A DNA stretch of 64,000 nt from Pseudactinotalea sp. HY158 (GCF_009660225.1 NZ_CP045920.1:868001-932000), one strand, 5' to 3'. Counted from the first letter of the stretch, positions 1-7,895 are shown. Notes: generated from the letters alone by a model not told the origin. A program made the numbers and translations.

Positions 1-979
1 AGGTCTCCGCCGGCACGAACATGACCACGAACTCGGGGGTGACCTCGAGCCGCTCCCAGTAGGCCTTGCCCGCGAGGGAGTCGATGTGGGTGCGCATGTG
101 CCGGGCATGGGCGGCGAGCCGCTTCGTGCGCACGCCCTCGTCGGAGGCCTCCATCGCCTCGAGGAAGCCGCTGAACGCGACCTTCGAGTCGATGACCACC
201 TGCTTCTCGCCGGGCAGGTGCACCACGAGGTCGGGGCGCACGGCGCCGTCGTGGCTCGCATCCGCCGCATACGTGGGCTGCTCGGAGAAGTCGACGTGGT
301 TGAGCATGCCCGCGGCCTCGACCACTCGGCGCAGCTGCATCTCGCCCCAGCGACCCCGGACCTGCGGGGCACGCAGCGCGGTGACGAGGTCGGAGGTCTC
401 CGCGCGCAGCTTCTCCGAGGACGCCTGCATCGCCTTGACCTGCTCCGCCAGGGCCCCGTGGGCCTGCGACCGGGCGCGCTCGGCCGTGGTCATCTCGGAC
501 TTCACCTCCCCGAGCGCCTTGGACAGGGGCTCGACGAGCGCCTGCACCGCCTGCTCCCGCTTCGCCAGTTCGGCCTCGCTCGCCTGCCCCGCACGCTTGA
601 ATCGCTCCTCCGCCTGAGCGAGGAAGGACTCGCTGTTCGACGCCAGCGCCTTCGCCGACAGCGCCGCGAACTCACTGCTGAGCCGGTGCTGGTCGTCCCG
701 GAGTTCGTCGAGCCGCGCCGCGGCCCGGGCCCGCTCGTCGGCCACCTGGATCGCTGCCTGCCGCCGGGCGTCGTCCAGGCGTTGCTCGTACTGGTAGCTC
801 AATTCCGCCAGCCGGGCCTCATGGTGGCGGTCCGCGGCGCCGAGGCGATCGAGCAGCGCCGTGTTCTCCGCGGTCAGCCGGGCCGCCCGGCCACCACCAC
901 GGGCGCGGGCGAGCAGCCAGCCGAGCGCCGCGCCGAGGGTGACCCCGATGAGCAACATGATCACGTGCATCGCATCCAT
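1..979 (-). CDS. rmuC: DNA recombination protein RmuC (3' end outside window)
   Basis: The reading frame on the minus strand is open from an ATG at 979 to the window edge, so about 326 residues are visible and the C-terminus is missing. The first 20 residues form a hydrophobic N-terminal segment (HVIMLLIGVTLGAALGWLLA), followed by a long Ala/Glu/Arg-rich coiled coil (about residues 30-170). The conserved RmuC core then follows, with RAPQVRGRWGEMQLRRVVE, the VVIDSKVAF segment and a YWERLEVTPEFVVMFVP stretch. RmuC proteins are membrane-tethered, nuclease-fold proteins thought to limit inversions and rearrangements at repeats. A GTG six bases upstream (985) is an alternative start. Family identification is firm; the biochemical role is only inferred from the family. 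Confidence 0.93.
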   Translation of the reverse strand, partial: MDAMHVIMLLIGVTLGAALGWLLARARGGGRAARLTAENTALLDRLGAADRHHEARLAELSYQYEQRLDDARRQAAIQVADERARAAARLDELRDDQHRLSSEFAALSAKALASNSESFLAQAEERFKRAGQASEAELAKREQAVQALVEPLSKALGEVKSEMTTAERARSQAHGALAEQVKAMQASSEKLRAETSDLVTALRAPQVRGRWGEMQLRRVVEAAGMLNHVDFSEQPTYAADASHDGAVRPDLVVHLPGEKQVVIDSKVAFSGFLEAMEASDEGVRTKRLAAHARHMRTHIDSLAGKAYWERLEVTPEFVVMFVPAET

Positions 980-1178
980 GGTCACCAGCCAAGCATCGGG
1001 TGCCGACATCGGCGGGGAGGCACGGGGAGCCGGAGCCGGGCAGAGGTGCGACGGCGGATCGCCCGGGCGGGGGCGCGCCGCGGACGAGCGCCTGTGGACG
1101 AGCGGATCCGCCGGCCGGGTTATCCCCAGATCCGGTCGTGGGCGTCGACTGGAGCCGGATTCACGCCACCGTCGGTGC

Positions 1179-1718
1179 ATGGGTATTCGTTATTACGCTT
1201 ACGCCTTCGAGGCGGAACACACCGAGCAGGCCCTGGCCGACCCCCACCGATTCCTCTCGGCCGACCCGCTGGCGGACGCCTGGGGGATGGAGCCGGGAGC
1301 AAGGATCGGTCACCCCACGTTCGTGCAGGCGGTGGCCGAGCGGGACATGCTCTACCTCGACAAGGCCTGGTGGCATCTCCAGCGACTCAGCGCACCCGAT
1401 CGCGTGTGGGGCACCGCCCGGCCGGCTTTTCGAATGTTCGAGGGAGAGGTGACGGAGCATGATCTCGGCTGGACTCCCTGGATGCGGACACTCACCCCAG
1501 ACGAGATGCCGGCGATCAGCCTCGACCTGGAGGCACTCGCCTGTGCTCCAAGGGTCCTCGTGGCCGACATCGCGGAGGAGTGGGTGTGGCGCATGGGTGC
1601 CAGTGAGCGCGACAGCGATGCCGAGGTCGCGTACGTGATGCAGTTTCTGACGCGTGCGCACACGTTCGTCAGCGGACTGGCGCAGGAGGGTCGCGGCATG
1701 GTCTACATGATCGGATGA
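1179..1718 (+). CDS. DUF1877 family protein
   Basis: A 179-residue protein beginning MGIRYYAYAFEAEHTEQALA. The N-terminal MGxRYYAY motif and the later RMFEGEVTEHDLGW and WMRTL segments are typical of the DUF1877 family (YfbM-like). The frame stays open upstream to 861, but that extension is low-complexity and the family start is MGIRYY, so the ATG at 1179 was chosen. No clear ribosome binding site is visible. Family members are small cytoplasmic proteins of unknown function. It is divergent from rmuC and followed by a gene-free gap, so it is probably monocistronic. Confidence 0.85.
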   Translation: MGIRYYAYAFEAEHTEQALADPHRFLSADPLADAWGMEPGARIGHPTFVQAVAERDMLYLDKAWWHLQRLSAPDRVWGTARPAFRMFEGEVTEHDLGWTPWMRTLTPDEMPAISLDLEALACAPRVLVADIAEEWVWRMGASERDSDAEVAYVMQFLTRAHTFVSGLAQEGRGMVYMIG

Positions 1719-2037
1719 CCGAGGCTCAGGGGGTCGCCCGGCCGGCTCCGACCGCTGGAGGCGACCGCGATCGTGGGCGAACCGCCGACGTCCATCAGCC
1801 CCGCGTGCTCGGGCGCAGCCGGCCGGGTGATCGGACGCAGCCGGCTGGGATGTCCCGGCCGTGTCACCGACAGCGGGCCCGGGCCGCACTGCTCGGCCGG
1901 TTGTGCGATCACCGCCGGATGTCCTCCGGTGTGCGGTGTGCCGTGGACGACCACGAGGACCGGTGCGGTCGTGACGGGAGGCGAGCTGCGTCGTCCATAC
2001 GCGGACGGTCCGGGGCGAGCCGATAGACTCTCCTCCC
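1719..2037. promoter_or_regulatory. intergenic region with ychF leaderless promoter
   Basis: About 320 bases without a convincing gene on either strand; open frames here are GC-skew shadows. The only recognisable signal is a TAGACT -10 hexamer at 2024-2029, eight bases before the ychF GTG at 2038. With no Shine-Dalgarno sequence in between, this suggests ychF is transcribed as a leaderless mRNA. Confidence 0.45.
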
Positions 2038-3114
2038 GTGGCTCTGACTATCGGTATCGCAGGACTTCCCAACGTGGGCAAGTCGACCCTGTTCAACGCA
2101 CTCACGCGGGCCACGGTGCTCGCCGCGAACTACCCGTTCGCGACGATCGAGCCGAACGTGGGCGTCGTTCCGCTGCCGGACGAGCGGCTCGCGGAGCTGG
2201 CGACGGTGTTCGGCAGCGAGAAGATCCTCCCGGCGACGGTGAGCTTCGTGGACATCGCGGGAATCGTGCGCGGCGCCTCCGAGGGGGAGGGGCTCGGGAA
2301 TCAGTTCCTCGCCAACATCCGCGAGGCCGACGCGATCTGCCTCGTGACCCGGGCGTTCTCGGATCCGGACGTCGTGCACGTCGACGGCGAGGTGGATCCG
2401 AAGTCGGACATCGACACGATCCTGACCGAGCTCGCGCTCGCCGATCTGCAGACGATCGAGAAGGCGATTCCGCGGCTCGAGAAGGAGGTCCGCGGCAAGA
2501 AGGTCGAGCCGGGCGTGCTCGAGACGGCCCGCGAGATCCAGGGAGCGCTCGAGGCCGGCACGCCGATCAGCTCGGTGCCGGGACTGGACGAGGAGGCCGT
2601 GCGCTCGTTCGGGCTCATGACCGCCAAGCCGATGATCTACGTGTTCAACACCGACGACGACGGGCTCGCCGACGCGGAGATGCAGGGCCGGCTGCGGGCC
2701 ATGGTCGCCCCGGCCGACGCGATCTTCCTCGACGCGAAGTTCGAGGCGGAACTCGTGGAGCTGTCAGAGGAGGAGGCGGTCGAGATGCTCGCCGAGTCGG
2801 GACAGACCGAGTCCGGGCTGAGTCAGCTCGCGCACGTCGGATTCGACACCCTCGGACTGCAGACCTATCTCACCGCCGGGCCGAAGGAGGCCCGTGCCTG
2901 GACGATCGGCAAGGGGTGGAAGGCGCCGCAGGCCGCCGGGGTGATTCACACCGACTTCGAGCGTGGTTTCATCAAGGCCGAGATCGTCTCCTTCGACGAC
3001 CTCATGGCGGCCGGGTCGATGGCCGAGGCGAAGGCGCGCGGGCAGGTGCGCATGGAGGGCAAGGAGTACGTGATGGTGGACGGGGACGTGGTCGAGTTTC
3101 GCTTTAACGTGTGA
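2038..3114 (+). CDS. ychF: redox-regulated ATPase YchF (Obg family)
   Basis: A 358-residue protein, about the usual YchF length. It starts MALTIGIAGLPNVGKSTLFN with a canonical Walker A/G1 motif, has the switch region FVDIAGIVRGASEGEGLGNQFL (G3 DIAG), and ends in a TGS-like domain with IHTDFERGFIKAEIV and the family-typical end GDVVEFRFNV. YchF is an Obg-family P-loop ATPase that associates with ribosomes and modulates translation and stress responses. The start is a GTG eight bases after a TAGACT hexamer. The last codons (3071-3114) matter beyond this gene: near-identical tails recur four times downstream at 4554, 5381, 7863 and 10356. Confidence 0.97.
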   Translation: MALTIGIAGLPNVGKSTLFNALTRATVLAANYPFATIEPNVGVVPLPDERLAELATVFGSEKILPATVSFVDIAGIVRGASEGEGLGNQFLANIREADAICLVTRAFSDPDVVHVDGEVDPKSDIDTILTELALADLQTIEKAIPRLEKEVRGKKVEPGVLETAREIQGALEAGTPISSVPGLDEEAVRSFGLMTAKPMIYVFNTDDDGLADAEMQGRLRAMVAPADAIFLDAKFEAELVELSEEEAVEMLAESGQTESGLSQLAHVGFDTLGLQTYLTAGPKEARAWTIGKGWKAPQAAGVIHTDFERGFIKAEIVSFDDLMAAGSMAEAKARGQVRMEGKEYVMVDGDVVEFRFNV

Positions 3115-3198
3115 GCAGCAGCTCGGCCTGTCCGCTCTTCTCTGAGAGCATTTGCTGATGGTGGTGCAGCTCTCACTCGTTGAGCTGTTGAGAATCAT

Positions 3199-4056
3199 TC
3201 ATCGTCGTGAAGCGCCCTCGAGCCAGCGCAGAAGGTCCATGCCGAGTGCATCGGTAGCTTCGACGGGTACCAGATGCCCGGTGGCCGAGAACCGGACTAC
3301 ATCAACAGGTGCGGGGATTGCGGCTGCGAGTTCGTATGCCTGATCGATGGGAATCCAGGGGTCCGAATCGCCCCACCCGATCTGTGTAGGGCAGCGTACA
3401 TCCGCGAGGCGATCGACGATCGGACGTGTCTCTCTCGGGCTCAGCTGGGCAATCTGGCGGTAGAACGCGCGCTGGCCAGCTGGTGTGCGCCAGGGGCGGG
3501 CGAGTTCGTCGACCCACGCGCTGTCGAGACTGCGGCCGGCCGCCCCCGCGATGTATTCGCGGATGAGCGCCGTGTGAAGTTCTGGCGGCAGTGCGGCGAA
3601 GGCTTCTTCGTGTTCGGTCACGAGTCGGAAGAAGGGCGAGCCCCATGGGTCAAGCGTGACGATGTCGACGAGATATAGGGACGCGAAGGCGCAGCCCTCG
3701 AGCAGGTGTGCGCCGAGCGCAACCGCACCGCCGATGTCGTGAGCCACGACGTTCGGTCGGTCGAGTTGCCAGTGATCGATCACGGCAGCGAGCCGCTTGC
3801 GCTGCTGAACGAGATCCACCGCTAGGTTGTCGTCAGAGATCGATTTGCCATAACCGGGCATGTCCCAGAGGAAGACTCGGTGCTGGTCGGAGAGTATCCG
3901 CGCCACGGGCACCCACATCGCCGCAGACCAGGGCGTCCCGTGACAGATCACGACGTTGCTCGCGGAACTCTGGCCGTCGGGGTCGAGACGGTAGGTGGCG
4001 ATCTCGACTCCGTCGACGTCGATGCGGGTGGGGCTTGGGAGGGCGGGCACAGTCAC
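3199..4056 (-). CDS. alpha/beta hydrolase (dehalogenase/epoxide-hydrolase-like)
   Basis: A protein of about 285 residues with the alpha/beta-hydrolase fold. HGTPWSAAMW is the oxyanion-hole loop, VAHDIGGAVAL the nucleophile elbow, GDSDPWIP carries the acidic residue and ATGHLVPVE the catalytic histidine. The nucleophile position is Asp (HDIGG), as in haloalkane dehalogenases and epoxide hydrolases, not Ser as in esterases. A GTG at 4056 was preferred over the in-frame GTG at 4065 because 4065 lies inside the apparent -10 box and 4056 lies just beyond it. It is divergent from a merR-type gene and its promoter has the 19-bp spacer typical of MerR activation. Substrate unknown. First cargo block behind ychF. 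Confidence 0.85.
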   Translation of the reverse strand: MTVPALPSPTRIDVDGVEIATYRLDPDGQSSASNVVICHGTPWSAAMWVPVARILSDQHRVFLWDMPGYGKSISDDNLAVDLVQQRKRLAAVIDHWQLDRPNVVAHDIGGAVALGAHLLEGCAFASLYLVDIVTLDPWGSPFFRLVTEHEEAFAALPPELHTALIREYIAGAAGRSLDSAWVDELARPWRTPAGQRAFYRQIAQLSPRETRPIVDRLADVRCPTQIGWGDSDPWIPIDQAYELAAAIPAPVDVVRFSATGHLVPVEATDALGMDLLRWLEGASRR

Positions 4057-4063
4057 GGACCTC

Positions 4064-4108
4064 ACGGTAGAACTTCAGGTTGACCTGAAGTCAATGTGCG
4101 ACTATGGC
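4064..4108. promoter_or_regulatory. MerR-type divergent promoter/operator
   Basis: A perfect 20-bp palindrome ACTTCAGGTTGACCTGAAGT lies at 4072-4091 between the divergent hydrolase and merR genes. On the minus strand TTGACT (4094-4089) and TACCGT (4069-4064) are separated by 19 bp with the palindrome between them, the geometry of promoters activated by DNA distortion by MerR proteins. On the plus strand TTGACC (4080-4085) and TATGGC (4103-4108) are 17 bp apart and could serve merR itself. Confidence 0.7.
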
Positions 4109-4111
4109 CGC

Positions 4112-4501
4112 GTGCGAATCGGTGAGGCAGCGGCAAGGCTCGGTGTTGCGACACATGTGTTGCGACATTGGGAAGATGAGCGGGTCGTCATTCCGCAGCG
4201 GACCTCGTCGGGACACCGCGACTACGCGGAGGAGCACCTTCGGCGTCTGCATATCGTCCAGTCCTGTCAGCGAGTGGGGCTGAGCCTGCCGGAGATCCGC
4301 CAGATTCTTCATCGCGACGAACCGGAGCGCGTTGCCGTGATCGACCGAAGGGTGCGGGAGATACGGCGGCTGCGCGAGGAGTTGGACACAGCCGAAAGAT
4401 TCCTCAGTCACGTCCTCGAATGTCGTCACGACTTCATCACGCGATGCGCTGAGTGCTCGGCGTATGCGGAGCCGGGTGACGAGGCCGGTTCGCACGGTTG
4501 A
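4112..4501 (+). CDS. MerR family transcriptional regulator
   Basis: A 129-residue MerR-family regulator. The N-terminal winged helix begins VRIGEAAARLGVATHVLRHWEDE and continues with RDYAEEHLRRLHIVQSCQ; a coiled-coil dimerisation helix follows (about residues 75-105). The C-terminal tail has clustered cysteines (CRHDFITRCAEC) that could bind metal or sense redox state, although no characterised sensor motif is matched. The GTG at 4112 gives the standard MerR N-terminus; an in-frame ATG at 4094 would add six residues. It is divergent from the hydrolase and shares the palindromic promoter, so the two probably form an inducer-controlled pair. Confidence 0.85.
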   Translation: MRIGEAAARLGVATHVLRHWEDERVVIPQRTSSGHRDYAEEHLRRLHIVQSCQRVGLSLPEIRQILHRDEPERVAVIDRRVREIRRLREELDTAERFLSHVLECRHDFITRCAECSAYAEPGDEAGSHG

Positions 4502-4553
4502 ATGGTCTCGGGGCGTGCTGCCCCTGCGAGAGGTTGGTCCGTGCCGGAACTCG

Positions 4554-4577
4554 GTGGAGTTTAGATTTTCGAACTGA
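4554..4577 (+). repeat. degenerate ychF 3'-end remnant (tail 1)
   Basis: Eight codons reading V-E-F-R-F-S-N-stop, resembling the final VEFRFNV-stop of ychF. The last two codons differ and the arginine codon is AGA, rare for this genome. Weakest of the four tail copies and not convincing on its own; it is listed because it falls where the first cargo block (hydrolase-merR) ends and the VapBC block begins. Confidence 0.4.
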
Positions 4578-4685
4578 CATCTGCGAGCCGGATGGCGCGC
4601 GCGAGCGCTGTCTCCCGGGAGCGACCACTCCAGGTTCGCGAGTTCGTCGGTGCGATCATCGGCCGGCGGAGGACCTTTCGGAGGT

Positions 4686-4701
4686 TGATATCGTGATATC
4701 A
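4686..4701. promoter_or_regulatory. VapBC operator (inverted repeat)
   Basis: Perfect inverted repeat TGATATC-GT-GATATCA (7-bp arms, 2-bp spacer), about 20 bp upstream of the vapB start. Ribbon-helix-helix antitoxins autoregulate from such sites; binding here is inferred from position and symmetry. Confidence 0.6.
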
Positions 4702-4722
4702 TCTCACCTGGAGGTGGTCGCG

Positions 4723-4944
4723 GTGACGAACGTGCTCATCCGAGGACTCAGCGTCTCGACTGTCGAGCGGATCGATGCTGAGGCTTCAGCATTGGGGTTG
4801 TCCCGCAACGAGTTCCTCCGCCGGAAACTTGAGGGGGACAGTCCTCGGTCGGCGGAGACGACGACCGAGGAGAACTGGCGGCGTGCCGGTGAGATCTTTG
4901 CCGATCTTGCGGACCCGGACGTGATGGCTGACGCGTGGCGGTGA
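4723..4944 (+). CDS. vapB: VapB-like antitoxin (ribbon-helix-helix)
   Basis: A 73-residue antitoxin starting [20 protein letters not shown], with a ribbon-helix-helix DNA-binding half followed by an acidic tail (about residues 40-73) of the kind that wraps the toxin. The GTG start at 4723 is preceded by GGAGGTGG; the frame extends upstream without a plausible start. It overlaps vapC by a few bases, the usual antitoxin-first arrangement. The core [20 protein letters not shown] recurs, slightly changed, in an orphan chimeric antitoxin at 11303. An inverted repeat just upstream is the probable autoregulatory operator. Confidence 0.82.
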   Translation: MTNVLIRGLSVSTVERIDAEASALGLSRNEFLRRKLEGDSPRSAETTTEENWRRAGEIFADLADPDVMADAWR

Positions 4945-5354
4945 CGGGTTGGCTGCTCGACAAGTCGGCGTTCGTGAGGCTCGAGCTCGACCAGGTTGTC
5001 GACGCCGAGGTGTGGAAGACCAGGATCGATCGGGGCCTGGTGCGGATCTCGACGATCACTCGCCTGGAACTCGGGTACTCGGCGCGGACGGGGGCTGAGG
5101 GGCGAGAGGGGTTCCGTCAGCCCCCGGTCTCGTTGATGCCAGTGGAGCGCATTACTCCTGCGATCGAAGACAGGGCTGAGGAGGTGCAGATGCTTCTTGC
5201 CGACCGGGGGCAGCATCGCGCGCCGTCAATCCCGGACTTGCTGATCGCCGCCACGGCTGAGAAGGCGGGCCTCACGGTGCTGGCCGTGGACAAGGACTTT
5301 GAGCTGATCGCCGAGGTCACGGGGCAGTCGGTCGAAACGCTCGCGCAGCGCTGA
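4935..5354 (+). CDS. vapC: VapC-like PIN-domain toxin ribonuclease
   Basis: A toxin of about 138 residues with PIN-domain features: [11 protein letters not shown] (first acidic residue), [10 protein letters not shown] (conserved Glu), [14 protein letters not shown] (third acidic residue) and [10 protein letters not shown] near the C-terminus. PIN toxins are Mg-dependent RNases that cleave tRNA or rRNA and are neutralised by their VapB partner. GTG starts at 4935 and 4941 are both possible; each overlaps or abuts the vapB stop, indicating translational coupling. It is followed directly by a ychF-tail remnant at 5381. RNA target unknown. Confidence 0.87.
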   Translation: MAVTGWLLDKSAFVRLELDQVVDAEVWKTRIDRGLVRISTITRLELGYSARTGAEGREGFRQPPVSLMPVERITPAIEDRAEEVQMLLADRGQHRAPSIPDLLIAATAEKAGLTVLAVDKDFELIAEVTGQSVETLAQR

Positions 5355-5380
5355 CCAACGTCTTTGCATGAGACTGCCCT

Positions 5381-5419
5381 ATGTGCGGCGACGTGGTCGA
5401 GTTCCGATTCAATGTGTGA
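5381..5419 (+). repeat. ychF 3'-end remnant (tail 2)
   Basis: Reads M-C-G-D-V-V-E-F-R-F-N-V-stop, ending with exactly the peptide that ends ychF (GDVVEFRFNV). Over the final 30 bases it differs from the resident ychF at four positions, all third-codon synonymous changes. That pattern means it descends from a selected ychF coding end, probably of another lineage, and is not a recent local duplication. No open reading frame leads into it. Confidence 0.8.
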
Positions 5420-5528
5420 TTGCGTTCCACAAAGCTGTAGTGCTGACCGCCCCGGTTGCCTGACGAGACGGCCGAGGCGGTGTCGTCTGATGGATCGTGT
5501 GCTCCGCTGATGAGGCTGCGTCGATCGC

Positions 5529-5546
5529 GCTATCATGAGTGATAGC
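5529..5546. promoter_or_regulatory. FitAB-like operator (inverted repeat)
   Basis: Perfect inverted repeat GCTATCA-TGAG-TGATAGC (7-bp arms) immediately before the AGAGGAGGT ribosome binding site of the antitoxin gene. FitA-type antitoxins bind inverted repeats upstream of their own gene; the assignment is positional. Confidence 0.6.
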
Positions 5547-5563
5547 AGAGGAGGTGGTTGCCG

Positions 5564-5797
5564 ATGTCGTCCATCATCGTTCGCGGTCTCGACGACGCCG
5601 TGAAGCAGCAACTCGCCACGCAGGCGAAGGAACACGGCCGATCCATGGAGGCCGAGGTCCGCGACATCCTGACCAAGGCAGCGCGACGGCCGCACATCGG
5701 CATGGCGTTGCTGGCTGCCGCTCAAGAGGTCGGCGGTGTCCAAGAACTGCCGATCCCAGTGCGCGATGACGTCGCACGGTCGGTGGACTTCGGGTGA
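5564..5797 (+). CDS. FitA-like antitoxin
   Basis: A 77-residue antitoxin beginning MSSIIVRGLDDAVKQQLATQ, followed by HGRSMEAEVRDIL, the classic FitA/Phd-type ribbon-helix-helix signature (RGLDD...K..L...A..HGRSMEAE.R.IL). The C-terminal part contributes the toxin-binding tail. The ATG at 5564 has an excellent AGAGGAGGT eight bases upstream; a TTG six bases earlier is less likely. The stop overlaps the toxin start by four bases (GTGA). It pairs with the FitB-like PIN toxin that follows. Confidence 0.87.
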   Translation: MSSIIVRGLDDAVKQQLATQAKEHGRSMEAEVRDILTKAARRPHIGMALLAAAQEVGGVQELPIPVRDDVARSVDFG

Positions 5798-6219
5798 TCG
5801 TCCTCGACACGAACGTCATCTCGGAGGTCTTTCGGCCCTCGCCGGAGGCGCGCGTCGTCGGTTGGCTCGCGTCGCTGACGGGGGACGTTTCGATCACGTC
5901 AGTGACGCTCGCCGAACTGCTCGCAGGCGTGCGGAGACTGGCGGACGGTCGTCGCAAGACAGAGCTGACGAAGCACATCGAATCGGCGCTCGGGCCGTAC
6001 CGGGGGAGTCGTTCGGTGCTGCCGTTCGATGAAGCGGCGGCGGAGTGCCACGCGGACGTGCTTCTCGCCCGCGAGGCTGTAGGAGTGCCGATCAGCACGG
6101 CCGATGCGCAGATCGCTGCGATCTGCCTGGCGCACGACGCGACCTGCGCGACGCGGAATGTCAAGGACTTCGCGAACACCGGCATCGACCTGATCAACCC
6201 GTCGAGAACTGACGGATGA
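5794..6219 (+). CDS. FitB-like PIN-domain toxin ribonuclease
   Basis: A 141-residue PIN-domain protein. MIVLDTNVISEVFRP is the signature FitB/VapC N-terminus with the first catalytic Asp, SVTLAELLAGVRRL carries the conserved Glu, and STADAQIAAICLAH plus TRNVKDFANTGIDLINP hold the remaining acidic residues. All four expected acidic positions are present, so it looks active. FitB-type toxins are RNases held inactive by FitA. The GTG start overlaps the antitoxin stop by four bases. The next gene fragment overlaps its stop codon. Confidence 0.9.
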   Translation: MIVLDTNVISEVFRPSPEARVVGWLASLTGDVSITSVTLAELLAGVRRLADGRRKTELTKHIESALGPYRGSRSVLPFDEAAAECHADVLLAREAVGVPISTADAQIAAICLAHDATCATRNVKDFANTGIDLINPSRTDG

Positions 6220-6732
6220 CGTATTCCGTGCTCGACGTCATCGCTCACGAAGATCTCACCGGGGTGAACCGTGTGAGCTCCGGCGACTCTTCGACGGCGA
6301 GTATCTCGATGATTTCGGAGAGTGGGATCGAACAGCCTTATGGCTACGCACCGCACGATGTTCACGTCATCGCGCGCACCGACGGTCGCGTAGTCGGGCA
6401 CGTGCGATGCGCCCACCGTGAGATTGATATCGGTCTCGAGACCGTCGCGATCGCGGGAATCGGCGGTGTCCTGGTCTCCGATGAAGCGCGAGGGATACGC
6501 CTCGGGGGCTCGCTCATGGAGCGGGCAGAGCAGTCGATGAAGGATCATCACAGCGTCGCCTTCGGCTACCTGGGCTGCCGGAAGTAAGTCGTTCTCCGAG
6601 GCGTGTGGGTGGACGCGGATCGTTGCCCGCGAGAGGTCGATCGGGCGCAAGGGTGCGCCTGTCGTGGATGAGCCGGGCCAGCCGATCCTCATCCGACCCA
6701 TCGGCGCGTCGCTGGAGTGGTGGCCGGACGGG
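6216..6732 (+). pseudogene. frameshifted GNAT acetyltransferase
   Basis: The first frame (6216-6587) encodes an acetyltransferase-like N-terminus with GHVRCAHREIDIG, VAIAGIGGVLVSDEARG and LGGSLMERAEQSM, the beta4/acetyl-CoA-binding region of a GNAT, and stops after FGYLGCRK. The missing C-terminal part continues in another frame (about 6590-6732) as SEACGWTRIVARERSIG...ILIRPIGASLEWWPDG. Codon changes near 6585-6595 (a stop and a short deletion) therefore break the gene. The domain order resembles aminoglycoside 2'-N-acetyltransferase-like GNATs, but I do not claim that substrate. It overlaps the 3' end of the minus-strand SnoaL-like gene. Non-functional as read. Confidence 0.65.
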
Positions 6733-7239
6733 TCACGGCAGGCTGATTTCACGCCCCCTTCCGATCCCGAAGTGCCGGGCCAGTCTGGTCATGCACCTGG
6801 ACATCTTCGACGGCATCGCCTCCGGGTCGGGGACGGTCAGTGGGCGCTGCCGACCGTTCTGGATCGCGGCGATGCGCCAGCCATCCGTGGTGCGGATACA
6901 CGTCACGATCTGCCGGGACAGTCGCCTCTTGGGCAGCTCGCTGCGCCAGGGCATCAGGACCGACGCGTTGCCGACTAACACCGCGGTGTTGTCGCCGACG
7001 AATCGTAGCGACTCGATCTCGCCGACCATGGCCGACCCGGCGAGTACTCCGCGGAACAATCTGTCGTGATTGTCCTGCAGCGATGCCCGGCCGGCTGCCC
7101 AGCTGCCGTCGTACGAGACGTAGTCGGCGTCGTCGGTGAACAGTGCGCCGAACTCGACCGTGTCGCCTCGTGTCCATGCAGCGCAGAAGCTCCCGAAGAG
7201 TTCACGAACTGCTGCTTCCCTTGTCCGCTCGTCAAACAC
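6733..7239 (-). CDS. SgcJ/EcaC-like NTF2-fold protein (SnoaL superfamily)
   Basis: A 168-residue protein of the NTF2-like/DUF4440 type: FDERTREAAVRELFGSFCAAWTRGD, then DDADYVSYDGSWAAGR, LRFVGDNTAVLVGNASVLMPW and TCIRTTDGWRIAAIQN. This layout is common in SgcJ/EcaC-family proteins. The GTG at 7239 is chosen because AAGGAGAC lies eight bases upstream. The reaction is unknown; family members are small ligand-binding proteins or isomerase-like enzymes. It is divergent from a MarR regulator with a shared palindromic promoter region, so it is a likely MarR target. Confidence 0.75.
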   Translation of the reverse strand: MFDERTREAAVRELFGSFCAAWTRGDTVEFGALFTDDADYVSYDGSWAAGRASLQDNHDRLFRGVLAGSAMVGEIESLRFVGDNTAVLVGNASVLMPWRSELPKRRLSRQIVTCIRTTDGWRIAAIQNGRQRPLTVPDPEAMPSKMSRCMTRLARHFGIGRGREISLP

Positions 7240-7261
7240 GACGATCAGTCTCCTTGTTGTG

Positions 7262-7293
7262 ATAGTCTTTCTTTCGCACGAACGAAACACTAT
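7262..7293. promoter_or_regulatory. candidate MarR operator
   Basis: Between the divergent SnoaL-like and marR-type genes lies a nested imperfect palindrome: TTTCG-N6-CGAAA (7272-7287) flanked by ATAGT (7262-7266) and ACTAT (7289-7293). Size and position fit a MarR dimer site repressing both genes. Confidence 0.5.
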
Positions 7294-7302
7294 GGAGTTG
7301 TC

Positions 7303-7791
7303 ATGTCGAAGTCAAGGCCGGTGATCCTCGATGAGCTCTCGACTGCCGGACGGGAGCTCAGCAACGCGGCGGTGCTCTTCCATGCGGCCGTGAGTCGTCA
7401 GATGGCAGTCAGCCCGGTCGAGGAGAAAACCCTCGACCTGCTCCAACGCGAGGGGCCCCTGGCAGCGGGCGATATCAGTGCGCGAACCGGGTTGGCGCCT
7501 GCCTCGGTGACCGGCCTACTCGACCGACTGCAGCGCAAGGGGTACGTGAGTCGGCACAAGGACGCCACAGATGGGAGACGGGTCGTCGCGGAGGTCGAGC
7601 CCGGTCTCGAGGAGCGGTTTGCGCACCTGTTCGAGCCCTTCGCCCAAGCACTCGCCGGCCTCTATGCGAAATACACCGACGATCAGCTCGCCACGATCCT
7701 CGACTTCCTCGAGCGGACCGCTCGTCTTCAGTCCGATGCGGCTCGCGCGCTGGCCGAGGTGTCCGCCGACGCGGCGCGAGCGAACCGCTGA
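7303..7791 (+). CDS. MarR family transcriptional regulator
   Basis: A 162-residue winged-helix regulator. The centre carries EKTLDLLQREGPLAAGDISARTGLAPASVTGLLDRLQRKGYVSR (recognition helix), followed by the KDATDGRRVVAEV wing (DxRxx motif) and a long C-terminal dimerisation helix. The ATG at 7303 has TATGGAG upstream. MarR dimers usually repress a divergent gene and release on ligand binding; here the divergent gene is the SnoaL-like protein and a palindromic element lies between. The reading frame ends about 70 bases before another ychF-tail remnant. Confidence 0.87.
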   Translation: MSKSRPVILDELSTAGRELSNAAVLFHAAVSRQMAVSPVEEKTLDLLQREGPLAAGDISARTGLAPASVTGLLDRLQRKGYVSRHKDATDGRRVVAEVEPGLEERFAHLFEPFAQALAGLYAKYTDDQLATILDFLERTARLQSDAARALAEVSADAARANR

Positions 7792-7862
7792 TGCGATCGC
7801 GGACGCACCGATCGGGCGTATCGGCCGCTGTGACTCGTCGTCCTGCAGGCGGCTCCATCCGT

Positions 7863-7895
7863 CGGGATGCGGTGGAGTTCCGGTTTAACGTCTAG
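7863..7895 (+). repeat. ychF 3'-end remnant (tail 3)
   Basis: Reads R-D-A-V-E-F-R-F-N-V-stop with a TAG stop. It matches the ychF C-terminus over VEFRFNV and differs from the resident ychF mostly at third positions. It closes the FitAB/SnoaL/MarR block, and its end overlaps the inverted repeat that probably serves as the HigBA operator. Confidence 0.75.

Noticed and set aside
86-1462. Plus-strand open frames across rmuC
   Set aside because: They run antisense to a clear RmuC frame on the minus strand.
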